Positions 10,514-22,100 of a DNA stretch of 64,000 bases are shown piece after piece. Each line of letters opens with the position of its first letter. The stretch's first letter is position 1. A model generated the notes under the pieces. The model saw only the letters and a program-made list of their open reading frames with translations. It was not told where the DNA came from and made no database searches. Location: assembly GCF_037975245.1 (NCBI RefSeq), contig NC_092577.1:27153398-27217397 (forward strand). The letters run 5' to 3'. The position numbers and the translations under genes were made by a program. Source of the stretch: Apostichopus japonicus (lineage: Eukaryota > Echinodermata > Holothuroidea > Aspidochirotida > Stichopodidae).

Positions 10514-11003
10514 GCATGGTGACTTCGAAGTTCGGACACTTAAGACTTAAAACACCCCAAAACTAAATCTTCTGGTATAAATCACCTGAAAATATACTTG
10601 ATATGGTGGGAAAATTGTGTTATAGTACGATACACGGCCAAACTTTCTTTCCTGCAAACTGTTTTCACGTTGTATTCCAAGAAGATTCTTCGTGATTGTG
10701 GAACTGGTATTTCTTTGCTAGAGTATTGCGAAGTTCGGACACGCAACCCACAGTGTGGCGCTGGTGATAAAATTGGTGGCGCAGTTGCTCTTTCAGTAAT
10801 TATAACAGACTTCATGGGTCTTCGTCATTTTATTTACAAATATGTAAGTAATTTCTTGCACACGGGTCATTTTGGAGAGAAAATAACTGTAGCTTCGTAC
10901 TTTTTGGTGAAATTTGGCTCTTCCTGTAGGTTTTCATGGTGAAATCGTGTATTTCTTAGGGTGTCCGAACTTCGCAGTATGCCGAACTTGGCAATACTGA
11001 CTA
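10514..11003 (+). mobile_element. 490-bp TA-flanked element, copy 1
   Basis: It is nearly identical, in opposite orientation, to 33035-33524; both copies are 490 bp. Each is bordered by TA. The ends are GCATGGTGACTTCGAAGTTCGG and, inverted from the other side, TAGTCAGTATTGCCAAGTTCGG, sharing AAGTTCGG. TA duplication suggests the Tc1/mariner group or a TA-targeting MITE. Both strands hold open frames (plus 10598-10942, 114 codons) that remain open in the second copy. No transposase motif is visible. Confidence 0.75.
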
Positions 11004-11367
11004 TACTAGTCAACAATAGACTAGTCCTAATGTTAGGCGTATTGTAACTAAAGCTTAGGATAGGGCAGAACGCTGTACCAATACTATTACTAGTACCATG
11101 TAAGCGTTAAGCTTGGTTTAATACATATGTCGACTTTATAAACGACAGAATAGTGATCTCTATGGTGAGATCATTTAGCTGCTTACTTTTGTATTTTAAT
11201 CGTCGCTGGACTTGTATCCTAATGATATTGTTGTTTGTACCATGTTGTTAGTCTTCAGTACTCAATAGTTTCCTCTTTTGCACAACGAGCTTCCCTTGTT
11301 GTCCTAGAAATACTGACGTCACGTTATCGCAATTATTGACGTCAGTGCAAACACAACTCAAGCGCAT

Positions 11368-11833
11368 ATATGGCAAGCCATATGGGACAAACACCGCATA
11401 ATATATCCTCGTATTAATACGAATATATACACGTATTAATTCCAATGTGTACGCGTATTAAATCAGACAATAACTGGCATGTCTTAAACTTTCACAAACG
11501 AGTTTCGAGAGTTATCACATTGTAGCCTCACCAGTACAATAAATGAGTTAGTCTCTATTGGCGTACACTCAGGCCAAACAACAGCATGATTTAATACGTG
11601 TTATTATTCGACTTAATACGTGTATATATCCGAATTAATACGTGTCTATCTTCCAATTTATCATCATATGTATTCGAAATAATACGTGTGTATATTCGAA
11701 TTAATACGTGGATATAGTGAAGCCTTATGATTGATTAATAATATATATGCTTATATATTCGAATTAATACATCAATATATTCAAATTAATACGCGTAAAT
11801 ATTATACGGAGTTTGTCCCACGTGGCTTGCCAT
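11368..11833. mobile_element. 466-bp inverted-repeat element, 8-bp duplication AAGCGCAT
   Basis: The left arm GGCAAGCCATATGGGACAAA (from 11372) and right arm TTTGTCCCACGTGGCTTGCC (to 11831) are inverted repeats. AAGCGCAT flanks the element at 11360-11367 and 11834-11841. The interior is mostly degenerate repeats of GAATTAATACGTGTATAT on both strands. There is no coding capacity. The 8-bp duplication fits hAT or P groups; termini do not decide. Confidence 0.72.
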
Positions 11834-11887
11834 AAGCGCATGAGTGTGGCAAGCCAACTGCCCAAATAATTAGATAGGCCTATTCTA

Positions 11888-12072
11888 GGTTTTTCGGTCG
11901 AAAAACCACGATTATCGACCGGCAAACCTGGAATACCAACTGAAAATCCAGGTTAATCACTCCATTATCCAGGTTTTTCAATCGACAATCCAGGTTTTCC
12001 GACCGAAAATCCAGGTTTTACAACTTAATTCTGGATTATCGAATGAAAACTTGTAATATTGCCAATAAACTT
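11888..12072. repeat. Degenerate tandem repeat of (A)TCCAGGTTTT..CGACCGAAA
   Basis: At least six imperfect units in both orientations contain CCAGGTTTT and TCGACCGAAAA or their complements. They form overlapping small inverted repeats. Origin unknown. Confidence 0.6.
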
Positions 12073-12177
12073 GGAATATCGAAGAAAACTTAGCTATATC
12101 TGGCTTTATATATTGCCACATGAAACTTTATATGTAGATCTGTAATTGGTTTGTATCAAGCTACATCTGGCCATGAA

Positions 12178-12181
<4 letters not shown>

Positions 12182-12218
<37 letters not shown>
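12182..12218. repeat. (TA)n microsatellite
   Basis: An uninterrupted AT dinucleotide run of about 37 bp. Confidence 0.9.
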
Positions 12219-12221
<3 letters not shown>

Positions 12222-13769
12222 GAATAGATCTGTACCAAACTAATTAATCTGGCTATATATGGCCATACTAAACTTAATATGTATATCAAGTCTCTCTATC
12301 TGGCATTTATATGTGGCTTTATCTAACCGTATAAAGTCTTTATTCAGCCAAATATTGCCAAATATGGATTTTAAGGGATAACATTTCAGCAGATTCAGAC
12401 AAACGCTCCATGAGGAGTAGCATTTTCAGAAAATGACCTCTCCTGACCTCAACTGACCTTCAGTAAATATGCTCGCATGAATGAAAACTTAACTCACACA
12501 AACCACTGACGAAATTTCAGCCAAATCGAATGAAAAATGACAAAATGGCAGTCATTCAAACACAGTGGCAAAGAGTGACAGAGTTTCTCAGAATCGCACG
12601 ATCGCTATAGCTCAGCTGAAAGCTATCAGCTGAGCTTAAAATGAAAAATAATGCAGACAATGGTATAATGCATGGTGTAATCATGGCACGGTGTAACTTT
12701 TACATGCCGCGCTCATAACACAATTCATAACGTGAAGCAGCAAATGTTCCTGAGCTGTGATCACAAAGCAACCGGTCTAATAATTGTTAGCCAGTTATTT
12801 GACAATGGAAGAGCTCAAATTTCACCTTGGAGATGTAAGTTATAGCAGCTCATGCCAATGCATGCAGGTACTAAGTTTAAAGTATGTTGTAACAACCACT
12901 TGCTAACTGGGAAGTGCTACTGGCATTTGGCGCCTTGGACGACACTATAACCTCTCGATGTCGGTGCTTTTAGTATGTCGATCGGACGTCGTCTTTAAGG
13001 CCGAGCTAATAATCAGATAAGCCAATCCGAACATGGTAACTACTCTTCTTCATTTCTTTTGTGTATAGAGAAAACACAAACCGGAGTGATTCGTACATGG
13101 TTGCACATGTAAGAGAGTTGCCTACTTAAAACCTTTCATAACATCCGTCGTCCTCAAATAAAGAAAGGTTACTGAGAACGCGTCCCGCCCCCCCCCCCAT
13201 GTATTTTTCCTTTTTTACAAGGTCAATTTAAGTGGTCATCAACATCGCTCTAGAGGTATATCATCATCATACACCCACCAAGTTTGAAGTACATAAGCGT
13301 TGAATTTACTGACATCATGACCTTTGACATTTAACATTAATTAGTACGGTATTCGCGAAGCATTCATTCAAACAACGTTCCTCAAAACGATCATTACATT
13401 ATTTATGGGTATTAATTTATCCGGCGAGTGCCAAAATGGGGCTTTAAAAGTTTACTTTCGTCGCACCCTTTGTTACCAAGCTTTGATGGTTGGATATTAA
13501 TAGGATCATACTTGGAAAATTTGTGCGCTAACCAATGCTGCAGAAGTGGGTCGCAAACTTTATTTAGATATTCCTGTCGCTGGAGTTGATTGCTTACTAA
13601 ACTTTTCGTAAATTTTAAAATAAAACAGGAAACTTTTCCTTTGGTTATAACATGAGCATCCGAAAATGACATAATAGCTGCAGGGTCATATAGTTTATCA
13701 GACGAGTCCCATTTGCGCCCAGTTTCGATGCACCCATCTAGCTACCAAGTTTTGAGCTCATATTCTGAT
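12219..13769. other. Intergenic with TGACCT-type repeat remnants and a short hairpin
   Basis: A TGACCTC..TGACCTCAACTGACCTT remnant lies at about 12436-12462. A perfect 11-bp-arm hairpin, AGCTCAGCTGA / TCAGCTGAGCT, is at 12609-12636. A possible 10-codon first exon (ATG 12805, donor GAT|GTAAGT at 12834) has no partner exon. C-runs occur near 13185. Nothing else is supported. Confidence 0.45.
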
Positions 13770-13777
13770 GAAGATTC

Positions 13778-14077
13778 CAGGCGCGTAGCCAAGGGGGGGG
13801 GGCGAAGGGGGCAGCCGCCCCCCCCCCCCCCTTGAGCATATTTTTTATATTTTTTTTTAATGTTTTTATGATATCGCTAGTATTGTCAAAAGAGAAAATG
13901 CTAAGATGCAACTTACAAGGCCTGGGAAGTGCCATTTCCAGCGATCTGGGAGGCATATTCAGCCAAAATTTTCTTGTAAGCTTCGCGCCAACGCATGGTG
14001 GCGCTACGCTTAGATAGTTTCCAATGCCGAATCTACAGTTTCGCCCTTCCCTTGGCAAATTCCTGGCTACGCGCCTG
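13778..14077. mobile_element. hAT-type MITE, CAGGCGCGTAGCCA termini
   Basis: The ends CAGGCGCGTAGCCAAG and CTGGCTACGCGCCTG are inverted repeats, flanked by a perfect 8-bp duplication GAAGATTC (13770-13777 and 14078-14085). After a G/C homopolymer tract the body contains the shared core GGAAGTGCCATTTCCAGCG ... GGTGGCGCTACGCTTAGATAG (about 13923-14016). Not coding. Confidence 0.9.
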
Positions 14078-14085
14078 GAAGATTC

Positions 14086-15507
14086 TCTCCGTTTTTCGAT
14101 TCCATTTGTTCATACGTTCAGCACAAGTTATTATTTGAGTAAACACAAATTGCATCGATCTGTTTTTAGGACCCGATAGAAAAAAAAAGCAAAATAGTTC
14201 TGTCGGAGCTACATTGAGTATGCCGTAACGATTTTTACAAAACGAGCCAATGACACCCTATCATAGTCACAATGAGATATCACCTGATACAACTTTGCGA
14301 ACCTTTTGTAGTTTTGTGACGTAACACATCTCCTCACCCTACAGTGTATATAGGGCGTACAACGGTAGAGGTTAGAACTTTGCACACTTGATCAAAACTA
14401 ACTGGAAAATAATTTATTTCATAAACAAGTATCATAAGGACAGACGTGGAGGAATGTGAAACTGTTAGTCAGAACTTGGCATTGTCTGTTGGTGTAATTG
14501 CCAGCCAGCTAAAGTAAACATGTCAAATGCATTCAGGCGTTATAAGACAATATCTGCAGTCACTGCATACAGTATACTATTCTAAGTTGGCCAAATATCG
14601 CCATCAGAAAAAAAATAACACCGCCCGAACCTGCCAACAAATGCAAAAAACATTGCCAAAGAACCCCTACTACCTCAGTCGACTATTTGACCTTTGATTT
14701 GTACATGAATTAATGCAAACTTGTTTTCAGATTTGGTATCATATATGTTTGGACCAAAAAGCTGCCCCCCCCCTCAGATATGACGTCATATATCACGGAG
14801 GCTCTACTTTCCATCATGTCTAGGCGCTCCGGCCCACCGAGTTTGATGTCTATCGGCGTTAAAGTTTACGAGGACTTAGCAACTTAAGAGGTCTTTGAAC
14901 TCCTTTAATCATGTGACCTTTTGTGTTCTACATATAAATGCGTTCCCGACTTGATATCCTTCATGGGATTGAGGGTTTGGGCCATATTGTCATTTTGATA
15001 TGTGTGTAATGACCAAAATGCTTCTTTTTTGTTAATTAACCTCTAACCTTTGAACCTATGCCAAGGCACACACTGAACAAGCTTGAAGTTCACCCATCCG
15101 CCTTTTTAATCAGGAGTTCGCAACACACTTTCTAATAAGCATACACGTATACACATACCCAGACAAGAAAAACGATGGCGTTATGCCACCTGACAATAGT
15201 ACGCGACCCCCACCACCTAATCATATGGACCTCCCTATACCAATAAACTTACCGCATCATTTGTAGTGCCGCTGAGGACACGAAAACAAGGACGCAAATT
15301 AAGAATACAACTCAAACAATTGTTTTGAAAATTTCCACCGTAAAATATAATCTCCCTCTGGATCAGGAAGTTTCACTGGGTATAATAGCCAGCGAATGCA
15401 AGAAACAATACAACAAAACAAGTATACAACTGATTTATTGTCAAGATTTGTGAATAGTCAAAATTCAAGAAGAATTTATGTGACTTTTAGCCAAAAACAA
15501 GAGACAA
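14086..15507. other. Intergenic with degenerate dispersed repeats
   Basis: Fragments of the TGACCTTTGA-bearing repeat family occur at about 14690-15120 (for example TTGACCTTTGATTTG and CTAACCTTTGAACC). No gene was recognised. Confidence 0.45.
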
Positions 15508-15745
15508 AGAGAGGGCGGTCAAGAAAGGGCGGTCAAGAGAGGGCGGTCAAGAGAGGGCGGTCAAGAGAGAGAGCATGGCAGGACAGAGAAGGTGAAAAGG
15601 GGAGCAAACAGGGTCACGTGACAGGATGCATCAAGGTAATATTAGCAGAAACAACGAGGGTCTTTGTTTTAAGAAAAGTTTATTAAGTAGGGGAGTAAAA
15701 CAACGAGGGTCTTTGTTTTAAGAAAAGTTTATCAAGTAGGGGAAA
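15508..15745 (+). repeat. Two short tandem repeats (GGGCGGTCAAGAGAG x4; 50-bp unit x2)
   Basis: GGGCGGTCAAGARAG is repeated four times at 15510-15572. ACAACGAGGGTCTTTG... AAGTAGGGG is repeated twice at about 15652-15742 with one substitution. The open frame 15396-15686 runs through the first array and is not considered a gene. Confidence 0.8.
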
Positions 15746-15800
15746 GGAAACTCCTCCCAAAAATGGGAAATAAGGGATTTTTAGGGAAAAGGATAATTGT

Positions 15801-15891
<91 letters not shown>

Positions 15892-15893
15892 AT

Positions 15894-15955
<62 letters not shown>
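15801..15955. repeat. (CA)n/(TA)n microsatellite, about 150 bp
   Basis: A CACACA start is followed by about 145 bp of TA repeats, broken only by TTTATA and TCTTTA interruptions. Frames of alternating Tyr-Ile on both strands are artefacts of this tract. Confidence 0.95.
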
Positions 15956-15961
<6 letters not shown>

Positions 15962-16925
15962 GAAAATGACATGTATATGGATGAGATGAACATAGACCCA
16001 TTTTTATTAATTATAACGATGTAATCTCGGGCTATTCGTGTGGATATAGAAGGATTTCAATTATTATTTCAGCCTCCTATTTGCAATTGTCGTAAATGTT
16101 TCTTTATATAGCAATAACTGGCACATTAATGAATACATTCTAACGGCATGGAAAGCTTTTCACAGAATTGTTAACATGTAAGTCTATATCCAAACTCTTA
16201 ACAAGAGGGCGATCCATTGCGTTAAACATATTTCGTCGCCAACGCTCTCTAGAGACAATAGATGATTGGCTACAATATAGCATGTTCAATATTCACACCC
16301 TTCATTCACGAACTCCGCAATGTAGAAAACAACACTGATGCTTTACCTTTGCGTCTTGAACCCAGTCACCATTTTGTTTTTAACATACAGCGTGTGAAGG
16401 GTCTATTGAACATATTTCCTTGTCACGTTTGGTCACATTCGACTTGTAAGGCCACGTCCCTCTCATGAGGCACCTTCCTACAGAAATTTCCCTCACTAAA
16501 CATTTGCGGTATGTGTGGTTAGATGCAAGATGGTATATATTATGCGCAGTCAGGGAATTGAAGTATAATTACCACTTGCATTGATATGACTCTTCCTGAC
16601 ACCATAGGCTCCACCCTCTTACGAATTCAAATTTTAGGAAGAAAAACACAACATTTTGCTGACATCCGAACTGAGGAGAGGCCTAAGGGAGGGATATCCA
16701 CTTCCGTTTCCGTAAGAGGGCTTTGATGCAAAATGGTGCTAAGAATGTTATCATGTTAACTGCATTTGTGTATACTGCACTTTACGTGCGTGTGGTTACA
16801 ATCGTATACGCAATGTGCAAGAGAGAAGGGGGGGGGGGGGGATGAGGCACGTATTGACATGCACTCAGTGGCTATGGACATGTATAGATTAAAGATATGA
16901 GACATTTACGAAATACATATATCCA

Positions 16926-17190
16926 GCAAACACAAAACGTTATCATGACATATTTAAAAGAGCCTCTAAAATATGTTTTTATATAACGTTAAATGCGGTG
17001 TTATAAAAACGTCGGCATAACGTTTTTATGAGATATTAATGTTATATTAATGTTTTAACGAAAAAATGTTTTGAAATAATAGCTTGAAAACGTTTTTGTG
17101 ACATATTTATTACACTACAAATAACGTTATCAAAACAAAAGACGAAACGTTTTTAATAACGTTTTAAAAACGTTTTTTTGTGGGTGTAAT
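16926..17190. repeat. AACGTT-rich inverted-repeat element
   Basis: About ten AACGTT/AACGTTTT motifs occur in 265 bp. The ends are CAAACACAAAACGTT on the left and AACGTTTTTTTGTGGGTG on the right, approximately inverse. This looks like a dispersed invertebrate MITE, but no target duplication was identified. Confidence 0.6.
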
Positions 17191-18876
17191 GATGCGTATG
17201 GGTAGGCCTACATAATTATATAGTATGGTCTCATATCTCGGTGACCTATATGGACACGTTGCTACTTTGACTAGAAGTATCAATTACCGAATGAAAGTTT
17301 ACCTCGTTTTTTATCTCGTTATATGCTTAGTATGGTTAATGAGGAAACTTTCGGAGAAGCGGATCACTCCGTGCTATAAAAGCAAGAAACCTTCTAGTAT
17401 CTTTTCCCAAAGTTTTTTTTCCCCAGACACTTGCATCCCCCAACCACCGTCACCTCTGGCTACGTCGTTAAGACAAGGTTGCATCCCAAATGTTTAAAAA
17501 AAAAAAAACTTAGCATTTCTGTGGAAGGCAATTTATTTTTGACCCACATGGGGTGTACTGCGGTAGCACCATTGTGTATGAACATATAGTAGGCCTATAT
17601 GCATGTCGCTACTACACGGATGAAACGGTACCGACGGAATATTAAAGTCATATGTAGCTTATATGACTTCCGGGATCTCCTGGTTTTTACATTTTTACAT
17701 TCAGAGTTGTATATCAAATCATTTTCGCAAGAACTGAGTCATTGGTGAAGGTCATCAAAACCACGTCCGCCATTGTTTTGTTTGTTATTCATATCTCTCC
17801 TAATACTTCCGTGTTCTACAGTGGTACTGAAATAGGCAAACAATACGTGTACAATATCAGACTTAACATACTTCCTTCTGTACGTGCGCATTCATTAAAC
17901 GACAACTGTAGTGGAAAGGGTTTCCATTTGAGGTATTCACATTTTTAAAGTTCAAAACGGTGAGTGTTTTGAAGTGCGAGTAATCTTAATTACTAAAGCA
18001 TTGAATAGTGTTTAGTTTAGTTATTTATCGTACACTGAAATCGTATCAGGCTGTGTCGTTACCTTTACGGTATACACACTCAGGTTTATATCCATTATTT
18101 CACTTTCTGTATCCACAAAGGTCTTCCTGATTATGGCAACTAATACTCATATATGCGTAATCATGTCTACGGCGTCCACTAGTATAGTGATACAATCGTG
18201 GCAAGCTATTTGGAGGGTTCAGTGGTATAGCATGGCTAACTAAAGACCTCAAAATAACATTCGTTGAACAGTGCCAGTGGCCAAACTATAGTGTCAGGTG
18301 GTGGGAAAGACACGAGATTTAACTGCTTAGCCATTTAAACATGTCAAGAGGATCATAAAAATATTTAAGACTTTGAACGTTAATATTTATGATGAGCGTT
18401 GGGTATACCGTAGTTGAGGAGTTCCTTCGTGGGGTGCATGTTGAACATTCACGGTTTGTTAAGACGCTTGCTATGAAAACCTGCATTTACTGCCAGGGAT
18501 CCAGATCTTGTAATATGTCTTATCGGAGGCTTCTTAGCCTGAACTCATCGACTCTTGATTGCGACATTGACTAGTGCCATTGTAAGTGACACTTTACGAA
18601 ATCAGGGAACTTCCCACTAGTTTTCCCGTAGCACAGGAAGTTTGAAGGTTGTACTGCGTGGATTCCTATACAAAACGGTAACATTTGTACTTTGATTTCA
18701 TATCAAAAGATTGATTAAACAAATTTCAAAGGTTATCGTTGAACGTTCGTGAGTGCAAAATACATACACTGTAGTCCGTGTACCTGTATAGGCAAATTGT
18801 ACATTTCAATATTGCTAACTTTAATGTTTGGTTTCATTTGTAATATACATATTGTTGCTTTCTTTTATCGGAACAG
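17191..18876. other. Region upstream of the membrane-protein exon
   Basis: Upstream exons of the membrane-protein gene may lie here. Several donor-like sites exist (for example GCCATT|GTAAGT near 18580), but none is attached to an open frame with the right phase. A hydrophobic frame at 17291-17380 (MKVYLVFYLVICLVW) lacks a donor and was not accepted. Confidence 0.4.
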
Positions 18877-19117
18877 CTGTAAAAGAATGTCGTCGACAAT
18901 AAGTTCAGCGACCAGTACGTCTATGACGACAAACAGCAGTTACACATCTGAACCTACATGGCCACGGACAACTGACGAAACTACAACTGCACCAACAACT
19001 ACACCTCCACCTACTTTGAGTTCAGAAGTGATAATTGGCATTTCTGTTGCCGCTGGGGTTATTGTCATTGTGATAATAGTCGTGTTGGTTGTATGCTGCA
19101 TAAGAAGACGAAAACTA
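18877..19117 (+). CDS. Stalk plus transmembrane exon
   Basis: The acceptor follows a pyrimidine tract (TTGCTTTCTTTTATCGGAACAG). The donor is CTA|GTGAGT, leaving phase 0. One leading base completes a codon from an unseen upstream exon. The exon encodes the Thr/Ser/Pro stalk, the membrane helix and a basic anchor. Confidence 0.72.
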
Positions 19118-22100
19118 GTGAGTATGCCATTTGTCACCTATAAGCCTTTCTTATATCGACTAGTCGTATACCCATGAAGCTTTGCAAGTATTTACGTGGG
19201 CTGATATTACAATGAATCCTTTTTCAGTGCATACAGATACGGGGTTGTTATCCTGAGTCAAAATATTAGTTGTGATCCATACTTCCCAATGCCATTTACG
19301 TTGTAAACAAGGATGCAAATCGTCCTTGATTGTATCCGTTTGAGACATTTTCTAATTTAGGATATATATTGCCTGCAGGCTGTGTACATAATACATAATG
19401 TATATACCATCTGTGCTGATTTATTAATATGGCAGGAGCCAAATGCTCTCTGCAATTCCAATACATTGCCATTTGAATTAACTCTTCCCTTCGTGACTAC
19501 TCTCATTGTAACATGCAGAAATAAGTGTACTATTCAGATGGAAATTAGCGGAAGACGGAGTAGTCCTACTATTTGCCGATTACGAGCATATATGCCACAG
19601 AAACATTCACTAATTCCATTCCGGAATAATATATAGCTTTATAACTGGCAACTATAAGTTAGGTGCCAGTGAATTTGTCTCATCCACTATCACATTATTC
19701 TCTACTTTACTTTCATATACAGAAACAGAGACAGATGCCAACGCCTAAGCCTCCTGACCTTAGCAAAATAGTAAGTTATACTTGGTTATTTCTAATCAAA
19801 TACCTTTTTTATCTGATTCATGGTTATAGACTTTTGGTCAAATATACCATCGGTTTAGTTCAACAAGTCGATATGTGCTCCAGATATGTAATGATTAATC
19901 CAATAAGTATTCTTGTATTAAGGAAAAGCCATGCATTGGTACTGTGGCATGACGTACATTAATGTGTCATATTAAATACGATCATAAATTAATATGAATT
20001 ACATCTGTTTTGGTCTTCAATTCCTAATTGATATAGTGGAGTTATGGTACTGGAATGAATATATTGATGTTGGTTTTTTGAGGGCGAGGGGGGGGGGGGT
20101 ACATTCCCTCCAAAGTCCCCTTATACATTGGCTTTGATGTCTTCACTACAGATGATAAATTATTCGGGCCTATGCCGAAAGAAAACATTACAGGGAAGAG
20201 CGGGCCTGTTCAATTACATAGGTTTCCTTTTATTACTTTCAAGCAATCCATTTTGCGAGATTTAGCAGTGGTTTTAAGATAGTGTACAATATAGCTATGC
20301 CATTAACATGCATGTTAAATGAAAAAATATAATTCTATAGAAAACGGTGCCTCTTTCATGATATAACAATACGGATTAACTTAGAAGGAAATTGAATACC
20401 TCACTGGTCGTTTAAATGACGAATTGATGTCATCACTATATCTGTAGGCATGTAAGAATAATATTTACGGATTTCTGTAGACACAAAACAAAGCTTTAAC
20501 ACAAATAGTGTTTAAATTTAACTAGCGAATATCGTATTATTTGTTTTACCAAAGCGTAAGTTTAACTCAATATTTTAAGTGATTACACAAGAAGCAAAAT
20601 AAAGACCTTTTAGGATCATGGTATATTTTATTTGTAAAGGGGTGTCAACGTAAACAAGCTCTACAGAGCTTCTTGTTGGCACTCCTCAATCTCTTGTTCT
20701 CTTGTACATTTACCCACGTCTATTGTCAAAATTGCATACTTTAATACAAGAGATTGAAATAAAGTCTTATGAATGAATGGTCATAGAATAACTGCGTTGC
20801 ATTGTATTATGATGTGGGCCTATACTTATCTAGACAAAGTGCAGCTCGTTGGAACAATTTCTTAAAATTCGTATAGTTTGTAGGTGTGTCACGTATCTTT
20901 ACCAGTAACCAATGATCAATAATATCACTATCTTTAATTGATACAATGTAGTGTATATACATTCTCATAGTTCTAGTAGTAGTCCCGCACAGTGGTTGTG
21001 TGTACGTCTATACTTCTATAATCATGGTGACTGAGATTCCAAGAAAGCATTGATCAAACACAACTCACAAACTATATTAACGTGAAAGATTGACATAGTG
21101 ACATTGGAGATTAGTAATTTTGCTGCTTGTGCTATCTCTGCTTCCTTTGACTCTCTCCTTTGAGTCAGTGGCTGACATCCGATTGATTTAAAGTTATAGA
21201 AATGGATCATACTGTTATATTTTTCCAGGTTGGATATTCCCATTGTGTCATCTAGAACGTTTATTATATACATTAACTTCAAATTCAATGAACTATCATA
21301 TGCACAGAACTCTTCTCATTTCCACGCAAATATACATACATAAATTGTACAACACAATAAACGTGTAGAAAATCAGGAACTTAATTGTGCAAACATAAGG
21401 AACCTATGACTACCTATAGAGCCTATATAAACATCTTTTATATCGTACTTGTATCATGTACAAACACATAGGCTATTGTATTATTCTTGCAACACTATAC
21501 ACATATTACTACACTCATATACAACACATTGTTATGATAAACCTGCGTCATCTCAAAAACAGTTTTGTTCAAATAGTATATAGTTCAAATTTATTTATCA
21601 TGTTATCGTACACAGAAACCATTAACAAACAGTCAACTTATTTCGGCTTTCGATCTCAAAATATTGAGATATATCGTCAAATTTTTAGATTTATGATAAA
21701 ATTGCAACAGAAATCGTCGCCATTTCATAATTACAACGATATTTTGGTACGAAATTAAAACGTCAAACTTCGAGAGAACTATATATGAGGTGAAATTTAC
21801 CCATAGCAATGATTGGTGAGACTGATCAATGATGGGCAATAAAGTTGCATTCTCTATAATAATATTAATAATGATAATAATAATAATAATAATAAGAGTA
21901 ATAATAATAATCATCATCATCATCATCATCATCATCGTCATCGTCGTCGCCGTCGCCGTCGTCGCCGTCGCCATCATCATCATCATCATCGTCATCATCA
22001 TCATTATCATCATCATCATCATCATTATCATCATCATCATCGTCGTCGTCGCCGTCGTCGTCATCGTCATCATCGTCGTCGTCGTCATCGTCGTCGCCGT

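Noticed and set aside
12805-12834. First exon MEELKFHLGD with GAT|GTAAGT donor
   Set aside because: Good start and donor context, but the only nearby exon-like segment (about 13070-13106) brings an immediate stop and no later partner was found; kept only as a note.
15732-16024. Tyr-Ile repeat frames on both strands
   Set aside because: Artefact of the TA microsatellite.
17225-17497. Hydrophobic 90-codon frame as a signal-peptide exon for the membrane protein
   Set aside because: No donor in the needed phase, and the later part has no protein-like features.
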